Below are positions 26,192-40,983 of a stretch of 64,000 bases of DNA, in pieces. The stretch is taken from NCBI RefSeq assembly GCF_037975245.1, contig NC_092573.1, forward strand, positions 15,518,001-15,582,000, written 5' to 3'. The notes beneath the pieces were generated by a model, which did no database searches, was not told the origin of the DNA, and saw nothing but the letters and a program-made list of their open reading frames with translations. A program made the translations under genes and the position numbers. Source of the stretch: Apostichopus japonicus (lineage: Eukaryota; Echinodermata; Holothuroidea; Aspidochirotida; Stichopodidae). The first letter of the stretch is position 1. Every line of letters starts with the position of its first letter.

Positions 26192-29100
26192 GGTCTAACC
26201 CTGTGTACGGTACTTGATTCCATAGTAACCCACACCAATTGCTGCGTGCAATGGGCTAGATAGTGTACAAACTGTAATTTTCAAGACATATCAAACTTTA
26301 TTTAGCAGGGATAAAAGCAAATAGTCTCCTGCCCTGCCCAGCCCACCCCCTCCCCACCCTCCATCCCATTCAACACATAAAATCCTATGCTTTCAAATAT
26401 TTGATATTAATGAGATCTCAAACCTATGTACCTGCATTCCTAGTTGCCCCCTGCAGCAACCCCCCCCCCCCCGCACCCCTAACTGCACCACATGATGGAT
26501 CCACATATGGGTGGAGCCTGTAAAAGTTGTACAAGGTAATTTTCTACACTGATGTATTTGAGATTAAGCAGTTCACCAATTTGGAATGACATTGAAACTC
26601 TGAATTGGTGGAAATAAGATGTTCAAAAGTTAATATTAGACTGTTCCTTAAATTCTCACACACATAATGGGGACCTAAAAGTTGAAAAAAAAAACTTTTA
26701 CCTAGCATTTAATATACATCACCTCAATCTATACTGTTGAAAATGGTGAAAACCCAGCAACCCCCTTCCCCCCAACCCCTAACTGCCCCACATGATGGAT
26801 CCACATATAGGTGGAGCCTGTAAAACTTGTACAAGGTAATTTTCTACACTGATATATTTGAGATTAAGCAGTTTCCCAATTTGGGATGACATGGAAACCT
26901 TGAAATGGTGGAAATAAGATGGTCAAAAATTAATGGTAGATGTTCATTAAATTCTCACATACATAATGGGACCCTAAAAGTTGAAAACAAAAATAAAATT
27001 ACCTATCATTTGATGCACCTTAATCTGTGCTGTTGGAAATGGTAAAAAAATCTTTCTCAAACAATAGGAGAAAGCCATAACAGTGTACATCCCTATTTTC
27101 TCTATGATATATCAAATTGTATGAATACAGCACATGCAACAGCATATATATTCTGATTAGGGCTTTCCAATCATCCCCACCCCTCATTCCCACTCAACTA
27201 GCGAAATGACATCAAAACATTATTAAGACATAAATTCACAATATTAGGGCATTATGTAGGTCTAACCCTGTATACGGTACCTGATTCCATAGTAACTGAC
27301 ACCAACTGCCCCATGCACTGAGCTAGATAGTGTGATAGTGTACAATCTGTCATTTTCAAGACATATCAAACTTTATGTAGCAGGGATAAAAGCAAATTAT
27401 GTCCAAGAGGGCAGCCAAGTCACTTGGATCCACCCCCCCCCCCCACTGACCCTCCATCCCATTCAACAAGGATGAATACACATAAAATCCTATGCTTTCA
27501 AATATTTGATTTTAATGAGATCTCAAACCTATGTACCTGCATTCCCAGTTTCCCTCTACAGCAACCCCCGCCCCCCCACCCCCGCACCCCTAACTGCACC
27601 ACATGATGGATCCACATATGGGTGGAGCCTGTAAAAGTTGTACAAGGTAATTTTCTACACTGATGTATTTGAGTCTAAGCAGTTTACCAATTTGGAATGA
27701 CATCGAAACTTTGAAACGGTGGAAATAAGATGGTCAAAAATTAATATTAGACTTCATTAAATTCTCACACACATTATGGGGACCCTAATAGTTGAAAAAA
27801 AAAAAACATTCTACATTACATTTAATATACATCACCTTAATCTATGCTGTTGGAAATGGTAAATAAAATCTTTCTGGAACAATATGAGAAAATCAAAACA
27901 GTGTACAACCCTATTTTCTCTGAGATATATCAAATTGTATGAATGTAGCATATATGCAACAGCGTATTTTTCTAATGGCGCTTTCCAATCGTAACCACCC
28001 CTCATTCCCACTCAACTAGTGGAATGATATGAAAACATTATTTAGACATAATATCACAATATTAGGGCATTATGGAGGTCTAACCCTGTATACGGTACCT
28101 GATTCCATACTAACTGACACCAACTGCCCCATGCAATGAGCTAGGTAGTGAGATAGTGTACAATCTGTCATTTTCAAGACATATCAAACTTTATGTAGCA
28201 GGGATAAAAGCAAATTATGTCCAAGAGGGCAGCCAAGTCACTTGGATCCATCCCCCCCCACCACACTGACCCTCCATCCCATTCAACAAGGATGAATTCG
28301 CATAAAATCCTATGCTTTCAAATATTTGATCCTAATGAGAGCTCAAACCTGCTTTCCCAGTTGCAGTAACAGTGTACAACCCTATTTTCTCTGAGATATA
28401 TCAAATTGTATGAATGTAGCATATGCAACAGCGTATTTTCTCAATAGCGCTTTCCAATCACCTCCGCCCCTCATTCCCACTCAACTAGTGGAACGATATG
28501 ACAACATTATTTAGACATAATATCACAATATTAGGGCATCATGTAGGTCTAACCCTGTATGCGGTACCTGATTCCATAGTAACCCACACCAATTGCTACG
28601 TGCAATGAGCTAGATAGTGAACAATCTGTAATTTTCAAGACATATCAAACTTTATTTAGCAGGGATAAAAGCAAATAATCTCCTGCCAAGCCCCTTGGAC
28701 CCACCCCCTCCCCACCCTCCATTCCATTCAACAAGGATGAATACACATAAAATCCTATGCTTTCAAATATTTGATATTAATGAGATCTCAAACCTATGTA
28801 CCTGCATTCCCAGTTGCCCTCTACAGCAACCCCCGCACCCCTAACTGCACCACATGATGGATCCACATATGGGTGGAGCCTGTAAAAGTTGTACAAGGTA
28901 ATTTTCTACACTGATGTATTTGAGTCTAAGCAGTTTACCAATTTGGAATGACATCGAAACTTTGAAACGGTGGAAATAAGATGGTCAAAAATTAATATTA
29001 GACTTCATTAAATTCTCACACACATTATGGGGACCCTAATAGTTGAAAAAAAAACATTCTACATTACATTTAATATACATCACCTTAATCTATGCTGTTG

Positions 29101-32100
29101 GAAATGGTAAAAAAATCTTTCTGGAACAATATGAGAAAATCAAAACAGTGTACAACCCTATTTTCTCTGAGATATATCAAATTGTATGAATGTAGCATAT
29201 GCAACAGCGTATTTTCTTAATGGTGCTTTCCAATCGTAACCACCCCTCATTCCCACTCAACTAGTGGAATGATATGAAATCATTATTTAGACATAATATC
29301 ACAATATTAGGGCATTATGGAGGTCTAACCCTGTATATGGTACCTGATTCCATACTAACTGACACCAACTGCCCCATGCAATGAGCTAGATAGTGTACAA
29401 TCTGTAATTTTCAAGACATATCAAACTTTATGTAGCAGGGATAAAAGCAAATTATGTCCAAGAGGGCAGCCAAGTCACTTGGATCCCCCCCCCCCGCACC
29501 GACCCTCCATCCCATTCAACAAGGACGAATTCACATAAAATCCTATGCTTTCAAATATTTGATCTTAATGAGAGCTCAACCTGCTTTCCCAGTTGCTACC
29601 CTCCCCCTTTCTGCTCCACATGATGGTTCCATATATTGGTGGAGCCTGTAAAAGTTGTACAAGGTAATTTTCTACACTGATGTATTTGAGTCTAAGCAGT
29701 TTACCAATTTGGAATGACATCGAAACTTTGAAACGGTGGAAATAAGATGGTCAAAAATTAATATTAGACTTCATTAAATTCTCACACACATTATGGGGAC
29801 CCTAATAGTTGAACAAAAAAACATTCTACATTACATTTAATATACATCACCTTAATCTATGCTGTTGGAAATGGTAAAAAAAATCTTTCTGGAACAATAT
29901 GAGAAAACCAAAACAGTGTACAACCATATTTTCTCTGAGATATATCAAATTGTATGAATGTAGCATATGCAACAGCGTATTTTCTTAATGGCGCTTTCCA
30001 ATCGTAACCACCCCTCATTCCCACTCAACTAGTGGAATGATATGAAAACATTATTTAGACATAATATCACAATATTAGGGCATTATGGAGGTCTAACCCT
30101 GTATACGGTACCTGATTCCATACTAACTGACACCAACTGCCCCATGCAATGAGCTAGGTAGTGAGATAGTGTACAATCTGTCATTTTCAAGACATATCAA
30201 ACTTTATGTAGCAGGGATAAAAGCAAATTATGTCCAAGAGGGCAGCCAAGTCACTTGGATCCACCCCCCCCCACTGACCCTCCATCCCATTCAACAAGGA
30301 TGAATTCGCATAAAATCCTATGCTTTCAAATATTTGATCCTAATGAGAGCTCAAACCTGCTTTCCCAGTTGCAGTAACAGTGTACAACCCCATTTTCTCT
30401 GAGATATATCAAATTGTATGAATGTAGCATATGCAACAGCTTATTTTCTCAATAGCGCTTTCCAATCACCTCCACCCCTCATTCCCACTCAACTAGTGGA
30501 ATGATATGACAACATTATTTAGACATAATATCACAATATTAGGGCATCATGGAGGTCTAACTCTGTATACGGTACCTGATTTCATAGTAACCCACACCAA
30601 TTGCTCCGTGCAATGAGCTAGATAGTGAACAATCTGTAATTTTCAAGACATATCAAACTTTATTTAGCAGGGATAAAAGCAAATAATCTCCTGCCAAGCC
30701 CCTTGGACCCACCCCCTCCCCACCCTCCATTCCATTCAACAAGGATGAATACACATAAAATCCTATGCTTTCAAATATTTGATATTAATGAGATCTCAAA
30801 CCTATGTACCTGCATTCCCAGTTGCCCTCTACAGCAACCCCCGCACCCCTAACTGCACCACATGATGGATCCACATATGGGTGGAGCCTGTAAAAGTTGT
30901 ACAAGGTAATTTTCTACACTGATGTATTTGAGTCTAAGCAGTTTACCAATTTGGAATGACATCGAAACTTTGAAACGGTGGAAATAAGATGGTCAAAAAT
31001 TAATATTAGACTTCATTAAATTCTCACACACATTATGGGGACCCTAATAGTTGAAAACAAAACATTCTACATTACATTTAATATACATCACCTTAATCTA
31101 TGCTGTTGGAAATGGTAAAAAAAATCTTTCTGGAACAATATGAGAAAATCAAAACAGTGTACAACCCTATTTTCTCTGAGATATATCAAATTGTATGAAT
31201 GTAGCATATGCAACAGCGTATTTTCTTAATGGCGCTTTCCAATCGTAACCAACCCTCATTCCCACTCAACTAGTGGAATGATATGAAATCATTATTTAGA
31301 CATATCACAATATTAGGGCATTATGGAGGTCTAACCCTGTATATGGTACCTGATTCCATACTAACTGACACCAACTGCCCCATGCAATGAGCTAGATAGT
31401 GTACAATCTGTAATTTTCAAGACATATCAAACTTTATGTAGCAGGGATAAAAGCAAATTATGTCCAAGAGGGCAGCCAAGTCACTTGGATCCCCCCCCCC
31501 CCCGCACCGACCCTCCATCCCATTCAACAAGGACGAATTCACATAAAATCCTATGCTTTCAAATATTTGATCTTAATGAGAGCTCAACCTGCTTTCCCAG
31601 TTGCTACCCTCCCCCTTTCTGCTCCACATGATGGTTCCATATATTGGTGGAGCCTGTAAAAGTTGTACAAGGTAATTTTCTACACTGATGTATTTGAGTC
31701 TAAGCAGTTTACCAATTTGGGATGACATGGAAACCTTGAAATGGTGGAAATAAGATGGTCAAAAATTAATGGTAGATGTTCATTAAATTCTCACATACAT
31801 AATGGGACCCTAAAAGTTGAAAACAAAAATAAAATTACCTATCATTTGATACACCTTAATCTGTGCTGTTGGAAATGGTAAAAAAAATCTTCCTCAAACA
31901 ATAGGAGAAAACCGTAACAGTGTACAACCATATTTTCTCTGAGATATATCAAATTGTATGAATGTAGCATATGCAACAGCGTATTTTCTCAATAGCGCTT
32001 TCCAATCATCTCCACCCCTCATTCCCACTCAACTAGTGGAATGATATGAAAACATTATTAAGACATAAATTCACAATATTAGGGCATTATGTAGGTCTAA

Positions 32101-35100
32101 CCCTGTATACGGTACCTGATTCCATAGTAACCGACACCAACTGCCCCATGCACTGAGCTAGGTAGGGTGATAGTGTACAATCTGTCATTTTCAAGACATA
32201 TCAAACTTTTAGCAGGGATAAAAGCAAATTATGTCCAAGAGGGCAGCCAAGTCACTTGGATCCCCCCCCCCCCACCCACCGACACTCCATCCCATTCAAC
32301 AAGGATGAATTCGCATAAAATCCTATGCTTTCAAATATTTGATCCTAATGAGAGCTCTAACCTGCTTTCCCAGTTGCTACCCCCCCTCCCCCTTTCTGCT
32401 CCACATGATGGTTCCACATATTGGTGGAGCCTGTAAAAGTTGTACAAGGTAATTTTCTACACTGATGTATTTGAGTCTAAGCAGTTTCCCAATTTGGGAT
32501 GGCATGGAAACCTTGAAATGGTGGAAATAAGATGGTCAAAAATTAATGGTAGCGATGTTCATTAAATTCTCACATACATAATGGGACCCTAAAAGTTGAA
32601 AACAAAAATAAAATTACCTATCATTTGATACACCTTAATCTGTGCTGTTGGAAATGGTAAAAAAAATCTTCCTCAAACAATAGGAGAAAACCGTAACAGT
32701 GTACAACCCTATTTTCTCTGAGATATATCAAATTGCATGAATGTAGCATATGCAACAGCGTATTTTCTCAATAGCGCTTTCCAATCATCTCCACCCCTCA
32801 TTCCCACTCAACTAGTGGAATGATATGAAAACATTATTAAGACATAAATTCACAATATTAGGGCATTATGTAGGTGTAACCCTGTATACGGTACCTGATT
32901 CCATAGTAACCGACACCAACTGCCCCATGCACTGAGCTAGATAGTGTGATAGTGTACAATCTGTCATTTTCAAGACATATCAAACTTTATATAGCAGGGA
33001 CAAAAGCAAATTATGTCCAAGAGGGCAGCCAAGTCACTTGGATCCACCCCCGCCTCCCAATGACCCTCCATCCCATTCAACAAGGATGAATTCACATAAA
33101 ATCCTATGCTTTCAAATATTTGATCCTAATGAGAGCTCAAACCTGCTTTCCCAGTTGCAGTAACAGTGTACAACCCTATTTTCTCTGAGATATATCAAAT
33201 TGTATGAATGTAGCATATGCAACAGCGTATTTTCTCAATAGCGCTTTCCAATCACCTCCACCCCTCATTCCCACTCAACTAGTGGAATGATATGACAACA
33301 TTATTTAGACATAATATCACAATATTAGGGCATCATGGAGGTCTAACTCTGTATACGGTACCTGATTCCATAGTAACCCACACCAATTGCTCCGTGCAAT
33401 GAGCTAGATAGTGAACAATCTGTCATTTTCAAGACATATCAAATTTTATTTAGCAGGGATAAAAGCAAATAATCTCCTGCCAAGCCCCTTGGACCCACCC
33501 CCTCCCCACCCTCCATCCCATTCAACAAGGATGAATATACATAAAATCCTATGCTTTCAAATATTTGATATTAATGAGATCTCAAACCTATGTACCTGCA
33601 TTCCCAGTTTCCCTCTACAGCAACCCCCGCACCCCTAACTGCACCACATGATGGATCCACATATGGGTGGAGCCTGTAAAAGTTGTACAAGGTAATTTTC
33701 TACACTGATGTATTTGAGTCTAAGCAGTTCACCAATTTGGAATGACATCGAAACTTTGAAACGGTGGAAATAAGATGGTCAAAAATTAATATTAGACTTC
33801 ATTAAATTCTCACACACATTATGGGGACCCTAATAGTTGAAAACAAAACATTCTACATTACATTTAATATACATCACCTTAATCTATGCTGTTGGAAATG
33901 GTAAAAAAAATCTTTCTGGAACAATATGAGAAAATCAAAACAGTGTACAACCCTATTTTCTCTGAGATATATCAAATTGTATGAATGTAGCATATGCAAC
34001 AGCGTATTTTCTTAATGGCGCTTTCCAATCGTAACCAACCCTCATTCCCACTCAACTAGTGGAATGATATGAAATCATTATTTAGACATATCACAATATT
34101 AGGGCATAATGGAGGTCTAACCCTGTATATGGTACCTGATTCCATACTAACTGACACCAACTGCCCCATGCAATGAGCTAGATAGTGTACAATCTGTAAT
34201 TTTCAAGACATATCAAACTTTATGTAGCAGGGATAAAAGCAAATTATGTCCAAGAGGGCAGCCAAGTCACTTGGATCCCCCCCCCCCGCACCGACCCCCG
34301 CACCGACCCTCCATCCCATTCAACAAGGATGAATTCACATAAAATCCTATGCTTTCAAATATTTGATCTTAATGAGAGCTCTAACCTGCTTTCCCAGTTG
34401 CTACCCTCCCCCTTTCTGCTCCACATGATGGTTCCATATATTGGTGGAGCCTGTAAAAGTTGTACAAGGTAATTTTCTACACTGATGTATTTGAGTCTAA
34501 GCAGTTTACCAATTTGGGATGACATGGAAACCTTGAAATGGTGGAAATAAGATTGTCAAAAATTAATGGTAGATGTTCATTAAATTCTCATATACATAAT
34601 TGGACCCTAAAAGTTGAAAACAAAAATAAAATTACCTATCATTTAATGCACCTTAATCTGTGCTGTTGGAAATGGTAAAAAAAATCTTTCTCAAATAATA
34701 GGAGAAAACCTTAACAGTGTACAACCCTATTTTCTCTGAGATATATCAAATTGTATGAATGTAGCATATGCAACAGCGTATTTTCTCAATAGCGCTTTCC
34801 AATCATCTCCACCCCTCATTCCCACTCAACTAGTGGAATGATATGAAAACATTATTTAGACATAATATCACAATATTAGGGCATTATGGAGGTCTAACCC
34901 TGTATACGGTACCTGATTCCATAGTAACCCACACCAATTGCTCCGTGCAATGAGCTAGATAGTGAACAATCTGTAATTTTCAAGACATATCAAACTTTAT
35001 TTAGCAGGGATAAAAGCAAATAATCTCCTGCCAAGCCCCTTGGACCCACCCCCTCCCCACCCTCGATCCCATTCAACAAGGATGAATACACATAAAATCC

Positions 35101-38100
35101 TATGCTTTCAAATATTTGATATTAATGAGATCTCAAACCTATGTACCTGCATTCCCAGTTGCCCTCTACAGCAACCCCCTCCCCCCTGCACCCCTAACTG
35201 CACCACATGATGGATCCACATATGGGTGGAGTCTGTAAAAGTTGTACAAGGTAATTTTCTACACTGATGTATTTGAGTCTAAGCAGTTTCCCAATTTGGG
35301 ATGGCATGGAAACCTTGAAACGGTGGAAATAAGATGGTCAAAAATTAATGGCAGCGATGTTCATTAAATTCTCACATACATAATGGGGACCCTAATAGTT
35401 GAAAAAAAAACATTCTACATTACATTTAATATACATCACTTTAATCTATGCTGTTGGAAATGGTAAAAAAATCTTTCTGGAACAATATGAGAAAACCACA
35501 ACAGTGTACAACCATATTTTCTCTGAGATATATCAAATTGTATGAATGTAGCATATGCAACAGCGTATTTTCTTAATGGCGCTTTCCAATCATAACCACC
35601 CCTCATTCCCACTCAACTAGTGGAATGATATGAAAACATTATTAAGACATAATATGACAATATTAGGGCATCATGGAGGTCTAACCCTGTATACGGTAAC
35701 TGATTCCATAGTAACCCACACCTTGAACTGCCCCATGCAATGAGCTAGATAGTGTACAATCTGTAATTTTCAAGACATATCAAACTTTATATAGCAGGGA
35801 TAAAAGCAAATTATGTCCAAGAGGGCAGCCAAGTCACTTGGATCCCCCCCCCCCCGCACCGACCCTCCATCCCATTCAACAAGGACGAATTCACATAAAA
35901 TCCTATGCTTTCAAATATTTGATCTTAATGAGAGCTCAACCTGCTTTCCCAGTTGCTACCCTCCCCCTTTCTGCTCCACATGATGGTTCCATATATTGGT
36001 GGAGCCTGTAAAAGTTGTACAAGGTAATTTTCTACACTGATGTATTTGAGTCTAAGCAGTTTACCAATTTGGGATGACATGGAAACCTTGAAATGGTGGA
36101 AATAAGATGGTCAAAAATTAATGGTAGATGTTCATTAAATTCTCACATACATAATGGGACCCTAAAAGTTGAAAACAAAAATAAAATTACCTATCATTTG
36201 ATACACCTTAATCTGTGCTGTTGGAAATGGTAAAAAAAATCTTCCTCAAACAATAGGAGAAAACCGTAACAGTGTACAACCATATTTTCTCTGAGATATA
36301 TCAAATTGTGTGAATGTACAGTAGCATATGCAACAGTGTATATTCTTAATAGCGCTTTCCAATCATAACCACCCCTCATTCCCACTCAACTAGTGGAATG
36401 ATATGAAAACATTATTTAGACATAATATCACAATATTAGGGCATTATGGAGGTCTTATCCTGTATATGGTACCTGATTCCATAGTAACCGACACCAACTG
36501 CCCCATGCAATGAGCTAGATAGTGTGATAGTGTACAATCTGTAATTTTCAAGACATATCAAACTTTATGTAGCAGGGATCAAAGCAAATTATGTCCAAGA
36601 GGGCAGCCAAGTCACTTGGATCCACCCCCCCCCCACCGACCCTCCATCCCATTCAACGAGGACGAATTCACATAAAATCCTATGCTTTCAAATATTTGAT
36701 CCTAATGAGAGCTCTAACCTGCTTTCCCAGTTGCTAACCCCCCCCCCTCCCCTCCCCCTTTCTGCTCCACATGATGGTTCCATATATTGGTGGAGCCTGT
36801 ACAAGTTGTACAAGGTAATTTTCTACACTGATGTATTTGAGTCTAAGCAGTTTACCAATTTGGAATGACATCGAAACTTTGAAACGGTGGAAATAAGATG
36901 GTCAAAAATTAATATAAGACTTTATTAAATTCTCACACACATTATGGGGACCCTAATAGTTAAAAAAAAAAAAAAAAATTAACTATCATTTATTATACCT
37001 TAATCTGTGCTGTTGGAAATGGTAAAAAAATCTTTCTGGAACAATATGAGAAAACCACAACAGTGTACAACCATATTTTCTCTGAGATATATCAAATTGT
37101 GTGAATGTAGCATATGCAACAGTGTATATTCTTAACAGGGCTTTCCAATCATCTCCACCCCTCATTCCCACTCAACTAGTGGAATGATATGAAAACATTA
37201 TTTAGACATAATATCACAATATTAGGACATTATGGAGGTCTAACCCTGTCTACGGTACCTGATTCCATAGTAACCCACACCTTGAACTGCCCCATGCAAT
37301 GAGCTAGATAGTGTACAATCTGTAATTTTCAAGACATATCAAACTTTATGTAGCAGGGATAAAAGCAAATTATGTCCAAGAGGGCAGCCAAGTCACTTGG
37401 ATCCACCCCCCCCCCCCACTGACCCTCCATCCCATTCAAAAAGGATGAATTCATATAAAATCCTATGCTTTCAAATATTTGATCCTAATGGGAGCTCTAA
37501 CCTGCTTTCCCAGTTGCTACCCCCCTCCCCTCCCCCTTTCTGCTCCACATGATGGTTCCATATAAAACCTGCTTTCCCAGTTGCATATCAAACTTGCTTT
37601 CCCAGTTGCAGTACAGTGTACAACCCTATTTTCTCTGAGATATATCAAATTGTGTGAATGTAGCATATGCAACAGTGTATATTCTTAACAGGGCTTTCCA
37701 ATCATCTCCACCCCTCATTCCCACTCAACTAGTGGAATGATATGAAAACATTATTTAGACATAATATCACAATATTAGGGCATCATGGAGGTCTATAACC
37801 CTGAATACGGTACCTGATTCCATAGTAACCCACACCAATTGCTCCGTGCAATGATCTAGGTAGTGTACAATCTGTAATTTTCAAGACATATCAAACTTTA
37901 TTTAGCAGGGATAAAAGCAAATAGTCTCCTGCCAAGCCCCTTGGACCCACCCCCTCCCCACCCTCCATCCCATTCAACAAGGATGAACACACATAAAATC
38001 CTATGCTTTCAAATATTTGATATAATGAGATCTCAAACCTATGTACCTGCATTCCCAGTTGCCCTCTACAGCAACCCCCGCCCCCCGCACCCCTAACTGC

Positions 38101-40135
38101 ACCACATGATGGATCCACATATGGGTGGAGCCTGTAAAAGTTGTACAAGGTAATTTTCTACACTGATGTATTTGAGTCTAAGCAGTTTACCAATTTGGAA
38201 TGACATCGAAACTTTGAAACGGTGGAAATAAGATGGTCAAAAATTAATATTAGACTTCATTCAATTCTCACACACATTATGGGGACCCTAATAGTTGAAT
38301 AAAAAAACATTCTACATTACATTTAATATACATCACTTTAATCTATGCTGTTGGAAATGGTAAAAAAATCTTTCTGGAACAATATGAGAAAACCACAGCA
38401 GTGTACAACCAAATTTTCTCTGAGATATATCAAATTGTGTGAATGTAGCATATGCAACAGCGTATTTTCTTAATGGCGCTTTCCAATCATAACCACCCCT
38501 CATTCCCACTCAACTAGTGGAATGATATGAAAACATTATTTAGACATAATATCACAATATTAGGGCATCATGGAGGTCTAACCCTGTATACGGTACCTGA
38601 TTCCATAGTAACCCACACCTTGAACTGCCCCATGCAATGAGCTAGATAGTGTACAATCTGTAATTTTCAAGACATATCAAACTTTACGTAGCAGGGATAA
38701 AAGCAAATTAGGTCCAAGAGGGCAGCCAAGTCACTTGGATCCACCCCCCCCCCCACCGACCCTCCATCCCATTCAACAAAGATGAATTCACATAAAATCC
38801 TATGCTTTCAAATATTTGATCCTAATGAGAGCTCTAACCTGCTTTCGCAGTTGCTACCCTCCCCCCCTCCCCTCCCCCTTCTGCTCCACATGATGGTTCC
38901 ACATATTGGTGGAGCCTGTAAAAGTTGTACAAGGTAATTTTCTACACTGATGTATTTGAGTCTAAGCAATTTCCCAATTTGGAATGACATTGAAACTCTG
39001 AATTGGTGGAAATAAGATGTTCAAAAGTTAATATTAGACTGTTCCTTAAATTCTCACACACATTATGGGGACCCTAAAAGTTGGGGAAAAAGGCACCTTT
39101 TACCTAGCATTTAATATACATCACCTCAATCTATGCTGTTGGGAATGGTAAAAAAAAACCAGCAACCCCCCCAACCCCTAACTGCTCCACATGATGGATC
39201 CACATATGGGTGGAGCCTGTAAAAGTTGTACAAGGTAATTTTCTACACTGATGTATTTGAGTCTAAGCAGTTTACCAATTTGGAATGACATCGAAACTTT
39301 GAAACGGTGGAAATAAGATGGTCAAAAATTAATATTAGACTGTTCATTAAATTCTCACACACATTATGGGGACCCTAATAGTTGAAAAAAAAAAACATTC
39401 TACATTACATTTAATATACATCACTTTAATCTATGCTGTTGGAAATGGTAAAAAAATCTTTCTGGAACAATATGAGAAAACCACAACAGTGTTCAACCAT
39501 ATTTTCTCTGAGATATATCAAATTGTATGAATGTAGCATATGCAACAGTGTATTTTCTTAATGGCGCTTTCCAATCATAACCACCCCTCATTCCCACTCA
39601 ACTAGTGGAATGATATGAAAACATCATTTAGACATAATATCACAATATTAGGGCATTATGGAGGTCTAACCCTGTATATGGTACCTGATTCCATAGTAAC
39701 CGACACCAACTGCCCCATGCAATGAGCTAGATAGTGTGATAGGGTACAATCTGTAATTTTCAAGACATATCAAACTTTATGTAGCAGGGATAAATGCAAA
39801 TTATGTCCAAGAGGGCAGCCAAGTCACTTGGATCCACCCCTTCTCCCCCCCCACCGACCCTCCATCCCATTCAACAAGGATGAATTCACATAAAATCCTA
39901 TGCTTTCAAATATGCTATGCGAATGACAGCGCTAACATGCATACCTGCTTTCCCAGTTGCCCCCTCACCATCCCCCCTCCCCCCCCCATTGCCCAACATA
40001 ATGGTTTCACATATGGGAGGTCGCGGGTAAAAGTTAGACAAGGTAATTTTCTACACTGACCTTATTCAAGATTAAACAGTTAACCATTTTAGAGTAACAT
40101 CAAAGCTTTGAATTGTTTGATATTATTAAAGATGT
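26192..40135 (-). repeat. Satellite array B: inverted and more diverged units
   Basis: These are reverse-oriented units of the array A family. The landmark GGTCTAACCCTGTATACGG (with variants) occurs near 26193, 27259, 28078, 28546, 29321, 30091, 30553, 31328, 32093, 32873, 33340, 34113, 34891, 35679, 36451, 37238, 37788, 38574 and 39663. Full units are ~765-820 bp, three are ~465 bp, one is ~550 bp, and the first and last complete ones are ~1.07-1.09 kb. By eye, units are clearly more diverged than in array A. The right edge decays gradually into unrecognisable sequence between 39,900 and 40,135. No coding function is supported. Confidence 0.95.
28078..32092 (-). repeat. Two adjacent ~2.0-kb higher-order repeats (third partial copy at 32,873-34,890)
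   Basis: Blocks 28,078-30,090 and 30,091-32,092 each consist of a ~465-bp truncated unit followed by two ~770-bp units. They share position-specific variants. The truncated unit always has the same breakpoint, CCCAGTTGCAGTAACAGTG. The next units keep their own diagnostic motifs, such as GTATATGGTACC before ACTAACTGACACC at 29,321 and 31,328. A third block starts at 32,873. Amplification therefore happened in multi-unit steps. Confidence 0.85.
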
Positions 40136-40868
40136 TATACTCTCTGGGATATAAATGCATTACTTTGATGCATATTTACGGAGTAGTATGCATGCCCTGA
40201 ACTTACCTGCTTCTTGCCTTAGCTATCTATAGTGAACAAAAAATTCCTTTTCCCTTGATGATGTGGAAGTTGTTTGATCTAAATATGAAGAAATAAAGAA
40301 AATGTCCATGTCAAGATATTACAAACTTTCTGTTGTACATTCCTTGTATCTCCATGAGGGCAATTAGGATTAAGATAAATAATACCACATTAATTAAACA
40401 ATAGGAGTTGCAACTGCTGGAATGAAATCCAGGGTGAAGAGCAATCATCATAGCATATAACACTACTTGTCATTAAAGTGTTACAGAAAACCGTATATAT
40501 GGCACAATTTGAAGTGAAATAAAAACAAATTATCTCGGTTGGAAGGAATGCAATTTCTTCCCTAGTAGAGTGTCACAGAACCACCGAACCTCTTTTCTAT
40601 TTTGTTGTATCTTATATTCCCATTGAGCCTATATGAATACAAAGCTTTTATGCCAATCATGTAAAGTATATATCTGCCACCAATTGTAACTGCAGGTTTT
40701 ACCAATTAGCATGAAGCCTGCATAAATAGCATAAACATGTTATTAGAAATAGTAGTCATCATTGTGCAACTTCTAAAGTAATTTTAAATTGCTAAAAAGT
40801 AAACAGTGATTACAACAGCAACATTACTTGTACAGATATAGTTCTGAAGCAATAAAATTTATACTTAC

Positions 40869-40983
40869 CAGTTTAGCATTGTGACAAGTTGACAGATCTT
40901 GATAGGAATCGCTAGATGGCTCAGGTGCCAAATTCCGTCCATACTCAAAATATGCTTTATCTGAATTCGTCATACATGAATAC
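40869..40983 (-). other. Possible internal coding exon (weak)
   Basis: On the minus strand a 115-bp segment ends at a consensus donor, CTG|GTAAGT, and begins after TTCCAG. The open frame has a varied, protein-like composition (for example AYFEYGRNLAPEPSSDSYQD). The acceptor has a poor pyrimidine tract, and no partner exon was found nearby. I do not recognise the protein. It could equally be a chance ORF of ~105 codons. Confidence 0.22.
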
